Assembly: GCA_022566895.1 (NCBI GenBank)
Contig: JADFIA010000022.1
Coordinates: 1-35,001 of the forward strand
DNA length: 35,001 bases
Direction of reading: 5' to 3'
Source: Pseudomonadota bacterium
GTDB taxonomy: Bacteria; Pseudomonadota; Alphaproteobacteria; Sphingomonadales; SMXR01
Shown: positions 14,876 through 24,178 of the stretch, piece after piece
How the letters are laid out: every line of letters begins with the position of its first letter
Numbering within the stretch: the first letter of the stretch is position 1
Made by a program: the position numbers and the translations under genes
The notes under the pieces: model-generated
What the model was told of the DNA's origin: nothing
Seen by the model: only the letters and a program-made list of their open reading frames with translations
Database searches by the model: none

Positions 14876-16126
14876 CTATCCAAAAATTTCCTTGACCTTT
14901 TCAAGACCGGCGACCAGCCGGTCGACATCCGCTTTGTTGTTGTAGATACCGAAGCTGGCGCGGACCGTAGCGGTAACTCCAAAGCGATCCATAGTCGGCT
15001 GGGCACAATGGTGTCCGGTTCGAACGGCAATACCTTCGCGGTCCAGGATCGTACCGGTGTCGTGCGGATGAATACCTTCAAGCACAAAAGAAAGGACAGC
15101 CGCCTTGTCCCGCGCCGTGCCGATCATGCGCAAACTATTGACTTGGCGCAGGCGCTCAGAGGCGTAGGCATACAGCTCCTTTTCGTATTCCTGAATCTGG
15201 AAATAGCCGATCGATGTGACGTAATCAAGCGCCGCTTTAAGGCCGATCCCGCCGGCAATATTGGGCGTTCCGGCCTCAAATTTGTGCGGCAGATCATTAT
15301 AGGTGGTCTTTTCGAAAGTAACGGTGGAGATCATATCGCCGCCGCCCTGCCAAGGGGGCATCGCTTCCAGCAGATCGAACTTGGCGTATAACACCCCAAT
15401 CCCAGTAGGGCCGTAAATTTTGTGACCGGAGAATACGTAGAAATCCGCATCCAGCTCGCGTACGTCGACCGGCATGTGCGGGACAGCCTGGCAGCCGTCG
15501 ATCAGCACCTTGGCGCCAACCTCGTGGGCCAGAGCAATCATCTCCTTGACCGGCAAAATGGTGCCGATTGCATTCGACACGTGGACCAGGGCCACCATCT
15601 TCGTGCGCGGCCCCAGTAGCGCCTTGTAGGCTTCCAGATCGACCTGACCATCGTCATTGACCGGCGCAACACGCAGCTTCAATTTCTTTTCGTCCCGCAG
15701 CAACTGCCAGGGCACGATATTCGAATGATGCTCGATATTGGAAAGGATAATCTCGTCACCGGACTCAAGAAATGTGCGGCCGTACGACTGGGCAACCAGA
15801 TTGATCCCCTCGGTGGCGCCACGGACAAAGATACATTCTTCGGTTCGCTCGGCATTTATCAGTTGGCGCACCGTTTCGCGTGTGGCCTCATAGGCGTCGG
15901 TGGCCTCCTGGCTGAGCATGTAAATGCCGCGGTGGATATTAGCATAGCCACTCTCATAAAGGTTACGCACAGCATCGATGACGACGCGCGGCTTTTGGGC
16001 GCTGGCTGCAGAATCGAGAAAGGTCAGCGGATTGCCATAAATGGTGCGGCTGAAGATTGGAAAGTCACCGCGGATGGCGGCATGGTCAAATTGCCAGCTG
16101 GCCGGGCTAGGGGCGGGACGGTTCAT
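14876..16126 (-). CDS. sufS: Cysteine desulfurase SufS
   Basis: This PLP enzyme takes sulfur from cysteine as a protein persulfide for Fe-S assembly on SufBCD. The 416-residue protein has the aldolase-type PLP lysine Lys236 in FSGHKIYGPTGIG and the persulfide-forming Cys374 in RTGHHCAQP. The conserved FLDSAASAQKP, NIHRGIYMLS and SNIEHHSNIVPWQ blocks are also present. The short loop around Cys374 marks it as a group II (SufS) rather than IscS enzyme. Its ATG overlaps the sufD TGA as ATGA, so the two are translationally coupled. SufE or SufU, the usual sulfur acceptor, is not seen nearby. Confidence 0.96.
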   Translation of the reverse strand: MNRPAPSPASWQFDHAAIRGDFPIFSRTIYGNPLTFLDSAASAQKPRVVIDAVRNLYESGYANIHRGIYMLSQEATDAYEATRETVRQLINAERTEECIFVRGATEGINLVAQSYGRTFLESGDEIILSNIEHHSNIVPWQLLRDEKKLKLRVAPVNDDGQVDLEAYKALLGPRTKMVALVHVSNAIGTILPVKEMIALAHEVGAKVLIDGCQAVPHMPVDVRELDADFYVFSGHKIYGPTGIGVLYAKFDLLEAMPPWQGGGDMISTVTFEKTTYNDLPHKFEAGTPNIAGGIGLKAALDYVTSIGYFQIQEYEKELYAYASERLRQVNSLRMIGTARDKAAVLSFVLEGIHPHDTGTILDREGIAVRTGHHCAQPTMDRFGVTATVRASFGIYNNKADVDRLVAGLEKVKEIFG

Positions 16127-17349
16127 TTCTCACCCCCCTGATGGTTGGCCAACCAGGGATCAGACTGACTCCGGCAGAAATCTGCGAAATCCTGGTCGGG
16201 GATGCGCTCGAAAATATCCGCCAAAAACGCGGTGGTCAGAAAGGCCCGGGCCTGAAGCTCGGGGATGCCGCGCTGACCCAAGTAAAAGATGGCCGCCTCG
16301 TCGAGTTGTCCGGTCGACGTGCCATGCGAGCACTGGACGTCGTCGGCATCAATCAGAAGCTCGGGCTTGGCGTTTGCCTTTGCCGTCGGATGAATCAGCA
16401 GATTCTTGTTGGACTGATGCGCGTCCGTCCCGTCGGCTTTCTCGCAAACCACAATCCGACCTTGAAAACTCGCAGATCCCTTTTTCGCCGCCACATTCCG
16501 GAAGAATTGCTGGCTCGAGGCGTCGCGGGCGCTATGCGTGACCTCAATCACCGTAGCCAGCGTTTGATTGTGGCCGGCGAGGGCGGCGCCATTGATCATT
16601 AGATTGGCTCGGGGACCGGCCAGATTGGCACGGATCATGTGACGCAGAGATCCGGCGCTGCGCTTGATCGAATGATGTTCGCACCGGGCCCCGGCAGCCA
16701 GCCTAATGGATTCAGCGATGGTTACGAAGTCAGAGCTCTGCGGATCGATATCCATGAAGATACGAAGCCGGCTATCCTTTTCGAGTTCGATTTTCTCGAC
16801 CAGATTGATCCAGCCCAATGGACCGGATCCGACGACCCTTACCCACAAATCAAGAGATGTTCCACTGGCCAGGCGCAATAGGATTCTCGTATGGACCGCC
16901 CGATCAGGCGCGCCGTCAAAGACAAGAGTCAACTCGAGGCCTTTGGTTTCCGCCCCGGCGTCCACGTTCAGTTGAAAGGGCTCGCCAGCGAGGGCAAAAT
17001 TCAAGGCCTCAATCCCATCGGAGGCCAAATCAACCGCTGGAGCGGTTTGTGTCATATCAATTCCGGTGCCTGACAAATCGTCGGAGGCGTCCCTCAGGCA
17101 GCGACCATTCAAGAGAACAAGCCTAGGCCAGGATGAGAGGGATTCCGGGACGGCAATCTCTGCCTCCGCACCGCCATCCGCCAAGGCTCGGAACGGCTCT
17201 TTCCTCAAGGGTCGCAGATCGGTATAGCGCCAGTCCTCGAGCTTATTGGTCGGCAGCCCCATGGCCTCAAGCTGTTTGAGGGCCGCCACGGCACCGGTTC
17301 CTGCCGCGATCTTTCGCGCCTCGTCCAGATATGCTGCTACATCAGTCAT
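16123..17349 (-). CDS. sufD: Fe-S cluster assembly protein SufD
   Basis: SufD is the beta-helical partner of SufB in the SufB-C-D scaffold. The 408-residue product shows TNKLEDWRYTDLRPL near the N-terminus. The C-terminal core has RCEHHSIKRSAGSLRHMI, SFQGRIVVCEKADGTDAHQSNKNLLI, AKPELLIDADDVQCSHGTSTGQLDEAAIFYLGQRGI and FLTTAFLADIFERI, all typical of SufD. The CSHG and GQLDEAAIFYL blocks are the family's most conserved parts. ATG at 17349 agrees with MTDVAAYLDEAR as N-terminus, though the ribosome site is weak. It follows sufC by 28 bases and overlaps sufS by four. Confidence 0.95.
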   Translation of the reverse strand: MTDVAAYLDEARKIAAGTGAVAALKQLEAMGLPTNKLEDWRYTDLRPLRKEPFRALADGGAEAEIAVPESLSSWPRLVLLNGRCLRDASDDLSGTGIDMTQTAPAVDLASDGIEALNFALAGEPFQLNVDAGAETKGLELTLVFDGAPDRAVHTRILLRLASGTSLDLWVRVVGSGPLGWINLVEKIELEKDSRLRIFMDIDPQSSDFVTIAESIRLAAGARCEHHSIKRSAGSLRHMIRANLAGPRANLMINGAALAGHNQTLATVIEVTHSARDASSQQFFRNVAAKKGSASFQGRIVVCEKADGTDAHQSNKNLLIHPTAKANAKPELLIDADDVQCSHGTSTGQLDEAAIFYLGQRGIPELQARAFLTTAFLADIFERIPDQDFADFCRSQSDPWLANHQGGEK

Positions 17350-17377
17350 AAACAAAACATTCCGCTACCGCCCGACC

Positions 17378-18115
17378 TCAGGCGAAGGCGGCGTAACCCG
17401 CCTCCTCCAGTTCTTCGGCCAGTTCCTTGTCGCCTGATCGCGCGATCCTGCCGTCGATCAGCACATGGATCACGTCCGGCTCCACGTAACTAAGCAAGCG
17501 TTTGTAATGGGTGATCAACAAAAGGCCCTTTTCCGGACCATGAAAGGCATTTATGCCTCGTGCCACAATCCTTAAAGCGTCGATATCAAGCCCCGAATCC
17601 GTCTCGTCGAGAACAGCAAATTGCGGATCCAGAACCGCCATCTGCAGCATTTCGTTTCTTTTTCTTTCGCCGCCCGAAAACCCGACATTGACGGCCCTTT
17701 TCAGCATGTCGTTGGAGATTCCGAGCGCCGCTGCCTTTTCCCGCAACAGGCCCAGAAACTCAGCTGCTGACATCTCCTCCTCGCCTCTGTATCGGCGGAT
17801 CGAATTAAGCGCCGTCCTTAAGAAATTCATATTGCTGATCCCGGGAATCTCGACCGGGTACTGAAAGCCCAGGAACACACCCTCTGCTGCTCGCTCGGAT
17901 GGGTCGAGAGCCAGCAGATCCAAATCCTTATAGGTAACTGTGCCCGAGGTCACATCGTAGCCCTTATGGCCGGCGATCGTGTTAGCCAAAGTCGACTTAC
18001 CGGAGCCGTTTGGCCCCATGATTGCGTGCACCTTGCCGACCGGCACCTCAAGATCCACACCGTTTAGGATCTTATTGCCGTCGAACGACACATGAAGATT
18101 CTCTATCCTCAACAT
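17378..18115 (-). CDS. sufC: Fe-S assembly ATPase SufC
   Basis: SufC is the ABC-type ATPase subunit of the SufBCD scaffold in the cytoplasm. It powers conformational change and iron loading, not transport. The 245-residue product has Walker A GPNGSGKST at 34-42, the ABC signature FSGGERKR at 146-153, and Walker B FAVLDETDSGLD from about 166. The D-loop and H-loop (LLLITHYKRLL) follow. Length and sequence are typical. It lies 27 bases after sufB and 28 before sufD. Confidence 0.96.
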   Translation of the reverse strand: MLRIENLHVSFDGNKILNGVDLEVPVGKVHAIMGPNGSGKSTLANTIAGHKGYDVTSGTVTYKDLDLLALDPSERAAEGVFLGFQYPVEIPGISNMNFLRTALNSIRRYRGEEEMSAAEFLGLLREKAAALGISNDMLKRAVNVGFSGGERKRNEMLQMAVLDPQFAVLDETDSGLDIDALRIVARGINAFHGPEKGLLLITHYKRLLSYVEPDVIHVLIDGRIARSGDKELAEELEEAGYAAFA

Positions 18116-18142
18116 TTTTATGAATTTCTCATCTGTTTGGGC

Positions 18143-19612
18143 CTAGCCGACGCTGCCTTCAAGGCTGATGCCGAGAAGCTTCTGGGCTTCGACTGCGAAC
18201 TCCATGGGTAGGTGCTGCATGACATCACGGCAGAAGCCATTAACGATAAGGGCCACTGCATCTTCCTGCCCAAGACCGCGAGTCATGCAATAAAAGAGCT
18301 GATCCTCACTGATCTTCGAAGTTGTCGCCTCGTGCTCGACCTGCGCTGTCGGGTTAGCGACCTCGATATAGGGGATCGTATGGGCGCCGCAAGTATCGCT
18401 TAGAAGAAGCGAATCACACTGGGTGTAATTCCGCGCCCCCTCCGCCTTGCCGAGCATTCGCACCAGTCCCCGGTAGGTGTTTTGACCGTGACCGGCCGAA
18501 ATTCCCTTCGAGATGATGCGCGATTTGGTGTTCTTACCGATATGGATCATCTTGGTGCCGGTATCGGCTTGCTGGTAATTGTTGGTGATCGCCACGGAAT
18601 AGAATGCGCCTGACGAGCCGTCACCCTTTAAAATGCAGCTTGGATATTTCCAGGTAATGGCCGAACCAGTCTCGACCTGGGTCCAGGAGATCTTCGAGTT
18701 TTTGCCGGCGCAGATACCGCGCTTGGTAACAAAGTTGTAGATGCCGCCCTTGCCATTCTTATCGCCCGGGTACCAGTTCTGGATCGTTGAATATTTAATC
18801 TCCGCGTTGTCAAAGGCCACCAGCTCGACGACCGCGGCGTGCAGCTGGTTCTCATCCCGCATCGGCGCCGTGCAGCCCTCGAGGTAACTGACATAGGATC
18901 CTTCATCGACGATGATTAGTGTGCGTTCGAACTGTCCGGTGTTGGCAGCGTTGATCCGGAAATAAGTGGACAGCTCCATCGGACAACGCGTGTTCTTGGG
19001 CACATAAACGAAGGTGCCGTCCGAAAAAACGGCGGCATTCAAAGCGGCGAAAAAATTGTCGCGGGCCGGGACCACACTGCCGAGGTATTTTCGCACCAGG
19101 TCCGGGTGCTCCTGAACCGCCTCTGAGATCGACATAAACAGAACACCGGCCCGCTTCAGCTCCTTTTTAAAGGTTGTCGCGACCGATACACTATCAAAGA
19201 CCGCATCCACCGCCACTTTCGGGGCGCCCTCGATGCCGGCCAAGACCTCCTGCTCGCGGATCGGAATGCCAAGCTTTTCGTAAGTTCTCAAAATCTCCGG
19301 GTCGACTTCGTCAAGGCTCTTGGGACCGTTCATTTTCTTGGGCGCAGCGTAGTAATAGGCATCCTGGAAATCGATTTCCGGGTACCTGATCTTAGCCCAG
19401 GTCGGATCAACCATCTCCTGCCAGCCCCGGAAGGCCTTGAGGCGCCACTCGAGAAGCCAGTCTGGATCATTCTTCTTGGCCGAAATGAAGCGAACGATGT
19501 CCTCGTTCAGCCCCTTGGGGGCGAACTCCGACTCGATGTCCGAAGTAAAGCCGTACTTGTACTCGGACGTGGCCTTGTCGACCTGCTCCTTGGCCTCAGC
19601 GTTCGCTGCCAT
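18143..19612 (-). CDS. sufB: Fe-S cluster assembly protein SufB
   Basis: SufB is the main scaffold subunit on which clusters form in SufBCD. The 489-residue protein has the N-terminal [23 protein letters not shown]. The core includes [63 protein letters not shown] and [31 protein letters not shown]. The C-terminal block has [24 protein letters not shown] with the conserved functional cysteine region and [21 protein letters not shown]. It begins five bases after the regulator gene, so it is the first structural gene of the operon. Confidence 0.96.
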   Translation of the reverse strand: MAANAEAKEQVDKATSEYKYGFTSDIESEFAPKGLNEDIVRFISAKKNDPDWLLEWRLKAFRGWQEMVDPTWAKIRYPEIDFQDAYYYAAPKKMNGPKSLDEVDPEILRTYEKLGIPIREQEVLAGIEGAPKVAVDAVFDSVSVATTFKKELKRAGVLFMSISEAVQEHPDLVRKYLGSVVPARDNFFAALNAAVFSDGTFVYVPKNTRCPMELSTYFRINAANTGQFERTLIIVDEGSYVSYLEGCTAPMRDENQLHAAVVELVAFDNAEIKYSTIQNWYPGDKNGKGGIYNFVTKRGICAGKNSKISWTQVETGSAITWKYPSCILKGDGSSGAFYSVAITNNYQQADTGTKMIHIGKNTKSRIISKGISAGHGQNTYRGLVRMLGKAEGARNYTQCDSLLLSDTCGAHTIPYIEVANPTAQVEHEATTSKISEDQLFYCMTRGLGQEDAVALIVNGFCRDVMQHLPMEFAVEAQKLLGISLEGSVG

Positions 19613-19617
19613 CTCGT

Positions 19618-20094
19618 TCAGTTCCTTTGTATTGGTGCACTGATTTCGCCCAAAAGGGCCACTTTTCTATCGACGGTCGGTTCCCAATCGGCGGCAACGG
19701 CAATCTCACTCAGCTTGACGCTGGCCAGCGCCTCTTTAACCGCATTGTTGATCCGCACCCAGTGCCTCTTGGTGGAGCAGAAATCTTCGAAATCGCAGTC
19801 GTGGGCTGAACCCTCGACGCAGTTGGTCAAGGCGATCGGACCGTCAACCGCTTCGATAATCCCAGCAACCGTCACTTCATCGGCGCCTCGGTTCAGAATA
19901 AAACCACCTTTGATCCCACGCTGTGATGTCAAAAGTTCGGCCCGGGCCAAAGCGCCCAAAATCTTGCTCACAGTCGGGACGTGGATTCCAGTATCCTTGG
20001 ACAGCGCAAAGGCGCTGTGCAGCATCTCCGGCCTTGCTGCGATGTGGCACATCAAGACAACCGCGTAATCCGCTAGATTGGTAAGTCGTATCAT
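19618..20094 (-). CDS. Rrf2-family Fe-S regulator of the suf operon (IscR/SufR-like)
   Basis: Rrf2-type regulators with a bound Fe-S cluster sense cluster status and repress or tune suf/isc genes. The 158-residue protein has a winged helix at the N-terminus ([51 protein letters not shown]). Cluster-ligand cysteines are Cys92, Cys100 and Cys106 in [18 protein letters not shown]. The C-7-C-5-C spacing differs from the C-5-C-5-C of enterobacterial IscR and fits the 'SUF system regulator' branch. ATG at 20094 follows GGAG-type sequence; the frame extending to 20142 adds no conserved residues. The palindrome at 20173-20189 is the likely autoregulatory site. Confidence 0.92.
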   Translation of the reverse strand: MIRLTNLADYAVVLMCHIAARPEMLHSAFALSKDTGIHVPTVSKILGALARAELLTSQRGIKGGFILNRGADEVTVAGIIEAVDGPIALTNCVEGSAHDCDFEDFCSTKRHWVRINNAVKEALASVKLSEIAVAADWEPTVDRKVALLGEISAPIQRN

Positions 20095-20172
20095 CTCCGT
20101 CTCCCGGCGGCCCCCTTGCCGCCTCGATTTCGTAGCGATCATCCAGCCAATTGGGGCGCCAAATCCGTCAAT

Positions 20173-20189
20173 AAGACTAATTTAGTCTT
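20173..20189 (-). promoter_or_regulatory. IscR/Rrf2-type operator of the suf operon
   Basis: AAGACTAATTTAGTCTT is a perfect palindrome with 8-base arms and one central base. Its core GACTAATTTAGTC fits the type 1 IscR half-site pattern GACT-RWWWY-AGTC exactly. It lies 79 bases upstream of the regulator ATG. On the minus strand a weak TTTCAT / TAAATT pair with 17-base spacing would place the -10 inside the palindrome, so bound regulator would block polymerase. The operator is well supported; the promoter boxes are tentative. Confidence 0.8.
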
Positions 20190-20321
20190 ATATTATGCGA
20201 AATGAAAGTGCCTCCTTAAATTAATTCTTCTGGCGAATCACAAGAATGAGCCAGGAACCTAAGCAAATGGGGCTCTTCTGTAGATCGGCGGCTGGGCGAA
20301 AAAGGATGCGGCCCGAATATT

Positions 20322-20729
20322 TCAGCGATTTTGGCGAGGCCGATCTTTTCGCGGCGCCTGGGCCTGATAGGCCATCTCACAGTGGTCGCCGCAATAGGGG
20401 TGCCCGGCTTCGGACGGGCGGCCACAAAAGTGAAAGTCATCGTCATCGGGATGGCCGATCGGCCATTTGCAGATACGCTCATTCAATTGTAGCAGACTGA
20501 CCCTGTCTTCCGAGACCGCCGCCGTAATCGGCTTGGGTGCTGGCTTCTTTGGCTTTTTGGGGTCTAACTTGACGGGCGAAGGTCGCGATTTGAGGCCCAA
20601 TCGATGGGCTTTACCGATCACTGCGTTCCGCGTCACGCCGTCGCCAATCTGGCCGGCAATTTGGCTGGCGCTCAGGCCCTTGGCCCAGAGTTTCTCTAAT
20701 TTGTCGATACGCTCGTCGGTCCAGGACAT
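20322..20729 (-). CDS. gcrA: GcrA cell-cycle regulator
   Basis: GcrA is an alphaproteobacterial sigma70-associated transcription factor that acts at methylated GANTC sites in cell-cycle control. The 135-residue product has the diagnostic N-terminal HTH: MSWTDERIDKLEKLWAKGLSASQIAGQIGDGVTRNAVIGKAHRLGL. A basic proline-rich linker follows. The C-terminal sigma-binding part has LNERICKWPIGHP, FHFCGRP and YCGDHCEMAY, where the cysteines are conserved in the family. I place the start at MSW (20729) by family similarity; an ATG three codons upstream (20738) has the better-spaced AAGG and is possible. It is divergent from an ABC permease gene. Confidence 0.95.
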   Translation of the reverse strand: MSWTDERIDKLEKLWAKGLSASQIAGQIGDGVTRNAVIGKAHRLGLKSRPSPVKLDPKKPKKPAPKPITAAVSEDRVSLLQLNERICKWPIGHPDDDDFHFCGRPSEAGHPYCGDHCEMAYQAQAPRKDRPRQNR

Positions 20730-20766
20730 GGCATCCAAACCTTAGCTCTCATGATTTCCGCGTCTC

Positions 20767-20795
20767 TATATAGGGATGTCTCGGTTTCGGGGCAA
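20767..20795 (-). promoter_or_regulatory. gcrA: Probable sigma70 promoter of gcrA
   Basis: On the minus strand TTGCCC (20795-20790) and TATATA (20772-20767) are separated by exactly 17 bases, about 30-40 bases before the gcrA start. Each box matches four of six consensus positions. I saw no GANTC site inside this short interval. Confidence 0.5.
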
Positions 20796-20887
20796 GTGCC
20801 GCCTGCCAGTACGCTTGCGGACTTGAAAATAGGCTTGCTGCGCGGCGACGGCTTCGTTATCAGGGTTGAAAGCTTGGCGGGGCGAAA

Positions 20888-21724
20888 ATGAACAGCAAAT
20901 CCATGGATTTCGAACCGGCCCCGATCCCCGAACCCGGATACCGCCGGATCGGCCGGGTCAATTGGATCGGCCTGTGGACCCTGACCTTTAAGGAAATTCA
21001 CCGCTTTATCAAGGTCTGGACGCAAACCATCGCCGCGCCAACCATCACCACCTGTTTGTTTATGGCAATTTTCGTTTGGGCCTTGGGGGGCACCGGGCGA
21101 ACACCTGCCGGCGTTGCCCTAAGTGATTTTCTGGCTCCCGGGTTGATGATCATGGCAGTTCTCCAGAACGCCTACCAAAATCCGACATCGTCCATTCTGA
21201 TTGCCAAGGTCAGTGGCAGCATCGTTGATGTTCTGATGCCACCCCTTTCGGCCGGCGAGCTAACCCTGGGATATGTGATTGGCGGCGTCGTTCGCGGCGT
21301 TTCGGTCGGGGCGGCGCTATGGGTAGCTTTCTGGCTGTGGCCTGATGTGGCGATCAAACCGATCCACTGGTGGGCCGTGATTTACTATCTGATCGCGGCG
21401 GCGACGTTTATGTCGCTTTTTGGGATTTTGACAGCGGTTTGGGCCGAAAAGTTCGATCACGCGGCGGCAATCAACAATTTTGTGGTGGCCCCTTTGACCC
21501 TTCTGTCCGGGACCTTTTACACCATCGATCGCCTACCCGAGGTGCTCCAGTCGGGGGCCGCCTATAATCCCTTCTTTTATCTGATCGATGGCTTCCGATA
21601 CGGATTCATCGGCCGTGCCGACAGCGATCTGATGATCGGAGTTATTCTGACAATGGCGTTGAACGTCGTTTTGTGGCTGGCCGCCTATCATGTGTTCAAG
21701 ACCGGCTATCGATTAAAACCCTAA
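20888..21724 (+). CDS. ABC-2 type transporter permease (YadH-like)
   Basis: This is a membrane subunit of an ABC exporter. The 278-residue protein has a soluble N-terminus (about 1-45) and six hydrophobic segments: TITTCLFMAIFVWALGG, FLAPGLMIMAVLQNAYQN, LTLGYVIGGVVRGVSVGAAL, WWAVIYYLIAAATFMSLFGIL, FVVAPLTLLSGTFYTIDRLP and LMIGVILTMALNVVLWLAAY. The segment PLTLLSGTFYTIDRLPEVLQ... NPFFYLIDGFRYGFIG is the ABC-2 family signature. No ATPase gene is adjacent, so its partner is elsewhere. The gene lies between gcrA and argD with 36 bases before argD and may be cotranscribed with it. Confidence 0.88.
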   Translation: MNSKSMDFEPAPIPEPGYRRIGRVNWIGLWTLTFKEIHRFIKVWTQTIAAPTITTCLFMAIFVWALGGTGRTPAGVALSDFLAPGLMIMAVLQNAYQNPTSSILIAKVSGSIVDVLMPPLSAGELTLGYVIGGVVRGVSVGAALWVAFWLWPDVAIKPIHWWAVIYYLIAAATFMSLFGILTAVWAEKFDHAAAINNFVVAPLTLLSGTFYTIDRLPEVLQSGAAYNPFFYLIDGFRYGFIGRADSDLMIGVILTMALNVVLWLAAYHVFKTGYRLKP

Positions 21725-21760
21725 ATGGGCCGGCAGATTGACCATTGACCAGGAAACAAT

Positions 21761-22948
21761 ATGAACCGTAACAGCCCGCCTTCCCTGATGCCGACCTACG
21801 CGCCGTTCGACGTTGCCTTCGAGCGCGGCGAAGGGGCCTATCTTTATGACAGCGAGGGTAAGAAATACCTCGATTTTGCCTCGGGCATCGCGGTAACCAG
21901 CCTTGGTCACGCACATCCCCATCTGGTGAAAGCGTTGTGCGAACAGGCCGGCAAGCTTTGGCATACGTCCAACATGTACAGGATTCCGGAACAAAAGAGG
22001 TTGGCCGACCGGCTGGTCGAGGTCACCTGTTTTGACAGCCTCTTTTTCACCAACTCGGGCGTCGAGGCGATGGAATGTGCGCTCAAACTGATCCGGAAAT
22101 ACCACTATGAGCGCGGCGATACCGGGCGCTTCCGGGTGATCAGTTTTACCAACGCCTTTCACGGCCGGAGCCTGGCCACCATCGCCGCCGCCAAAAGTGA
22201 AAAACTGACCAAGGGCTTTGGTCCGTTGCCGGAGGGGTTTGACCAGGTCCCGTTTCTGGATATCGAGGCGGTCAGAGCGGCGATTACCGAGGAGACGGCG
22301 GCAATATTGATCGAGACCGTACAGGGCGAGGGCGGTATTTTACCTGTCGAGCCGGATGATCTTAAGAAATTACGGGAGTTGACGGACGAATACGGGCTTT
22401 TGCTGGTCCTTGACGAGATCCAATGCGGCATGGGGCGGACCGGCCGCCTGTTTGCTTTCGAGTGGAGCGATATAGAGCCGGATATCATAGCGGTGGCCAA
22501 GGGCATCGGCGGCGGATTTCCCATCGGTGCCTGTCTGGCCAAGGCCCATGTGGCGACCGCCTTCAAACCCGGCAGCCACGGTACGACATACGGCGGCAAT
22601 CCGATGGCCATGGCGGTCGGCAACGCGGTCTTGGACGAAATCCTGAAGCCCGGATTCCTGGATTCCGTCGTTGCGATCAGCCAATTGCTGCGTCAGGGAC
22701 TGGAGGAACTGAAAGCCAGGCATAGCGATCTCATCACCGATGTGCGCGGCCTCGGCCTGATGATCGGCGTCGAGATGGCAACACCCGCCCGCCCGCTTCT
22801 GGAGGCTTTGATCGAGGAAGGCATGTTGGCCGCCGCGGCGGGCAAAAAGGTCATCCGGCTGTTGCCGCCGCTGATTATTACGAAAACGGAGGTCAAAGAG
22901 GCGCTCGAAAAGCTCGATCGTGTCCTAGATGCCGCGTCCAAAAATTAG
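21761..22948 (+). CDS. argD: Acetylornithine aminotransferase ArgD
   Basis: This class III PLP aminotransferase converts N-acetylglutamate semialdehyde to N-acetylornithine in arginine synthesis, and may also serve lysine synthesis. The 395-residue protein has PLP Lys247 in AVAKGIGGGFPIGA and Asp218 in LVLDEIQCGMGRTG. Other family blocks are LDFASGIAVTSLGHAHP, FTNSGVEAMECALKLIRKY, FHGRSLATIAA and HGTTYGGNPMAMAVGNAV. Many alphaproteobacteria carry argF next to argD; here a convergent argE follows instead and overlaps it by four bases at the stops. Confidence 0.95.
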   Translation: MNRNSPPSLMPTYAPFDVAFERGEGAYLYDSEGKKYLDFASGIAVTSLGHAHPHLVKALCEQAGKLWHTSNMYRIPEQKRLADRLVEVTCFDSLFFTNSGVEAMECALKLIRKYHYERGDTGRFRVISFTNAFHGRSLATIAAAKSEKLTKGFGPLPEGFDQVPFLDIEAVRAAITEETAAILIETVQGEGGILPVEPDDLKKLRELTDEYGLLLVLDEIQCGMGRTGRLFAFEWSDIEPDIIAVAKGIGGGFPIGACLAKAHVATAFKPGSHGTTYGGNPMAMAVGNAVLDEILKPGFLDSVVAISQLLRQGLEELKARHSDLITDVRGLGLMIGVEMATPARPLLEALIEEGMLAAAAGKKVIRLLPPLIITKTEVKEALEKLDRVLDAASKN

Positions 22949-24114
22949 CGGTCCGAAACCATATCCAAGAGGCGCCCTAAGAACTGCTCGCAGGCTTCGA
23001 TCTGGGAAAGCGCAATGAACTCGTCGGGCTTGTGGGCCTGCGCGATATCTCCGGGGCCGCAGACAAAGGTTGGAATTTCAGCCGTTCCCTGAAAATGACC
23101 GGCCTCAGTGGCGTAAGAAACGGCACCGGTGGCGTTAACCTTAGCCAGGCGCTTGATAAGAACCTCGGCATCCTCGCCTTGATCTGCGATTAAAGCCGGC
23201 GCCTTGGCAATCTCGATGGTCTCGATCTCTGCCTCTGGGGCCTTATTTCTCAATCCAGGAAGGACCTCTTCAGCCGCGAATGTTTTGAAATCCTCGAGAA
23301 TCTTCCCGGCATCAGTGCCCGGGATGGTCCGAAACTCCCAGGAAAACTCGGCGTGCTCGGCGATTATATTAAGCGCGTTTCCGCCGCTGATCTGGCCGAT
23401 GCCGAAGGTTGTGTAGGGCGGCAGAAAACGGTGATCCGCCGGGCCTTCTTCGATCGCGCGTTCGGCCAGCCTGTCGATATGGTTGACCAACTTCGCGGCC
23501 GCGAAAATTGCGTTCGCGCCGGCCTCGGGTGTGCTCGAATGGGCCGGCCTTCCTCGTACCACCGTCCTGTACACCTGAAGGCCTTTGTGAGCGTCGATAA
23601 CCTTCATGCTCGTGGGCTCGCCGACGATACAAAGCTGTGGGCGGGTCGGCATCGCGGCGATATGCTCGACCATCGAGACCACACCCGTGCAGCCGATCTC
23701 CTCGTCGAACGACAGAGCGATGATCAGGGGCTGGCTAAGATTTCGCGCCAGCATTTCGGGCACTGCGGCAAGAACGACCGCCAGAAAACTTTTCATATCC
23801 GCTGAGCCACGACCGTAGAGGTTGTCGTCCGAGATCCAGGGATCAAAGGGGTCTCGCGACCAGTCCTGGCCGACTACAGGGACGACATCCGTGTGGCCGG
23901 ACAGAACAATGGCTGGTGCGGCCTCAGGCCCGACGGTAGCCAACAGGTTCGCCTTGGACTTTTCCGGGTTCAGAAAAAGTACCGGGCCGACCCCCCAACC
24001 GTTGAGATAATCGGCCACAAATTCGATCAAATCCAAATTGCTCTTGCTGCTGATCGTGGGGAAGGAAATCAGCTTCTGGGCCAGCTCGAGCGGTTCAAAG
24101 GTCTGTCCAGTCAT
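22945..24114 (-). CDS. argE: Acetylornithine deacetylase ArgE (M20 family)
   Basis: This di-zinc amidohydrolase removes acetate from N-acetylornithine to give ornithine. The 389-residue protein carries metal-site residues His74 and Asp76 (LSGHTDVVPV), Asp106 (GRGSADMKSF) and the Glu138-Glu139 pair (SFDEEIGCTG). A dimerisation domain follows, with AHKGLQVYRTVVRGRPAHSSTPEAGANAI. The final ligand region is FVCGPGDIAQAHKPDEF. It is convergent with argD and overlaps its end by four bases, so both genes of the same pathway meet tail to tail. It is also downstream of the metF-metH genes on the same strand, 64 bases after the second metH gene. Confidence 0.93.
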   Translation of the reverse strand: MTGQTFEPLELAQKLISFPTISSKSNLDLIEFVADYLNGWGVGPVLFLNPEKSKANLLATVGPEAAPAIVLSGHTDVVPVVGQDWSRDPFDPWISDDNLYGRGSADMKSFLAVVLAAVPEMLARNLSQPLIIALSFDEEIGCTGVVSMVEHIAAMPTRPQLCIVGEPTSMKVIDAHKGLQVYRTVVRGRPAHSSTPEAGANAIFAAAKLVNHIDRLAERAIEEGPADHRFLPPYTTFGIGQISGGNALNIIAEHAEFSWEFRTIPGTDAGKILEDFKTFAAEEVLPGLRNKAPEAEIETIEIAKAPALIADQGEDAEVLIKRLAKVNATGAVSYATEAGHFQGTAEIPTFVCGPGDIAQAHKPDEFIALSQIEACEQFLGRLLDMVSDR

Positions 24115-24178
24115 GCGCCGAGACTAGGCGTTCGGAGGCGGGCGCGCCAGAGATTTCAGATTGCCAAGGCCGCTCAGA

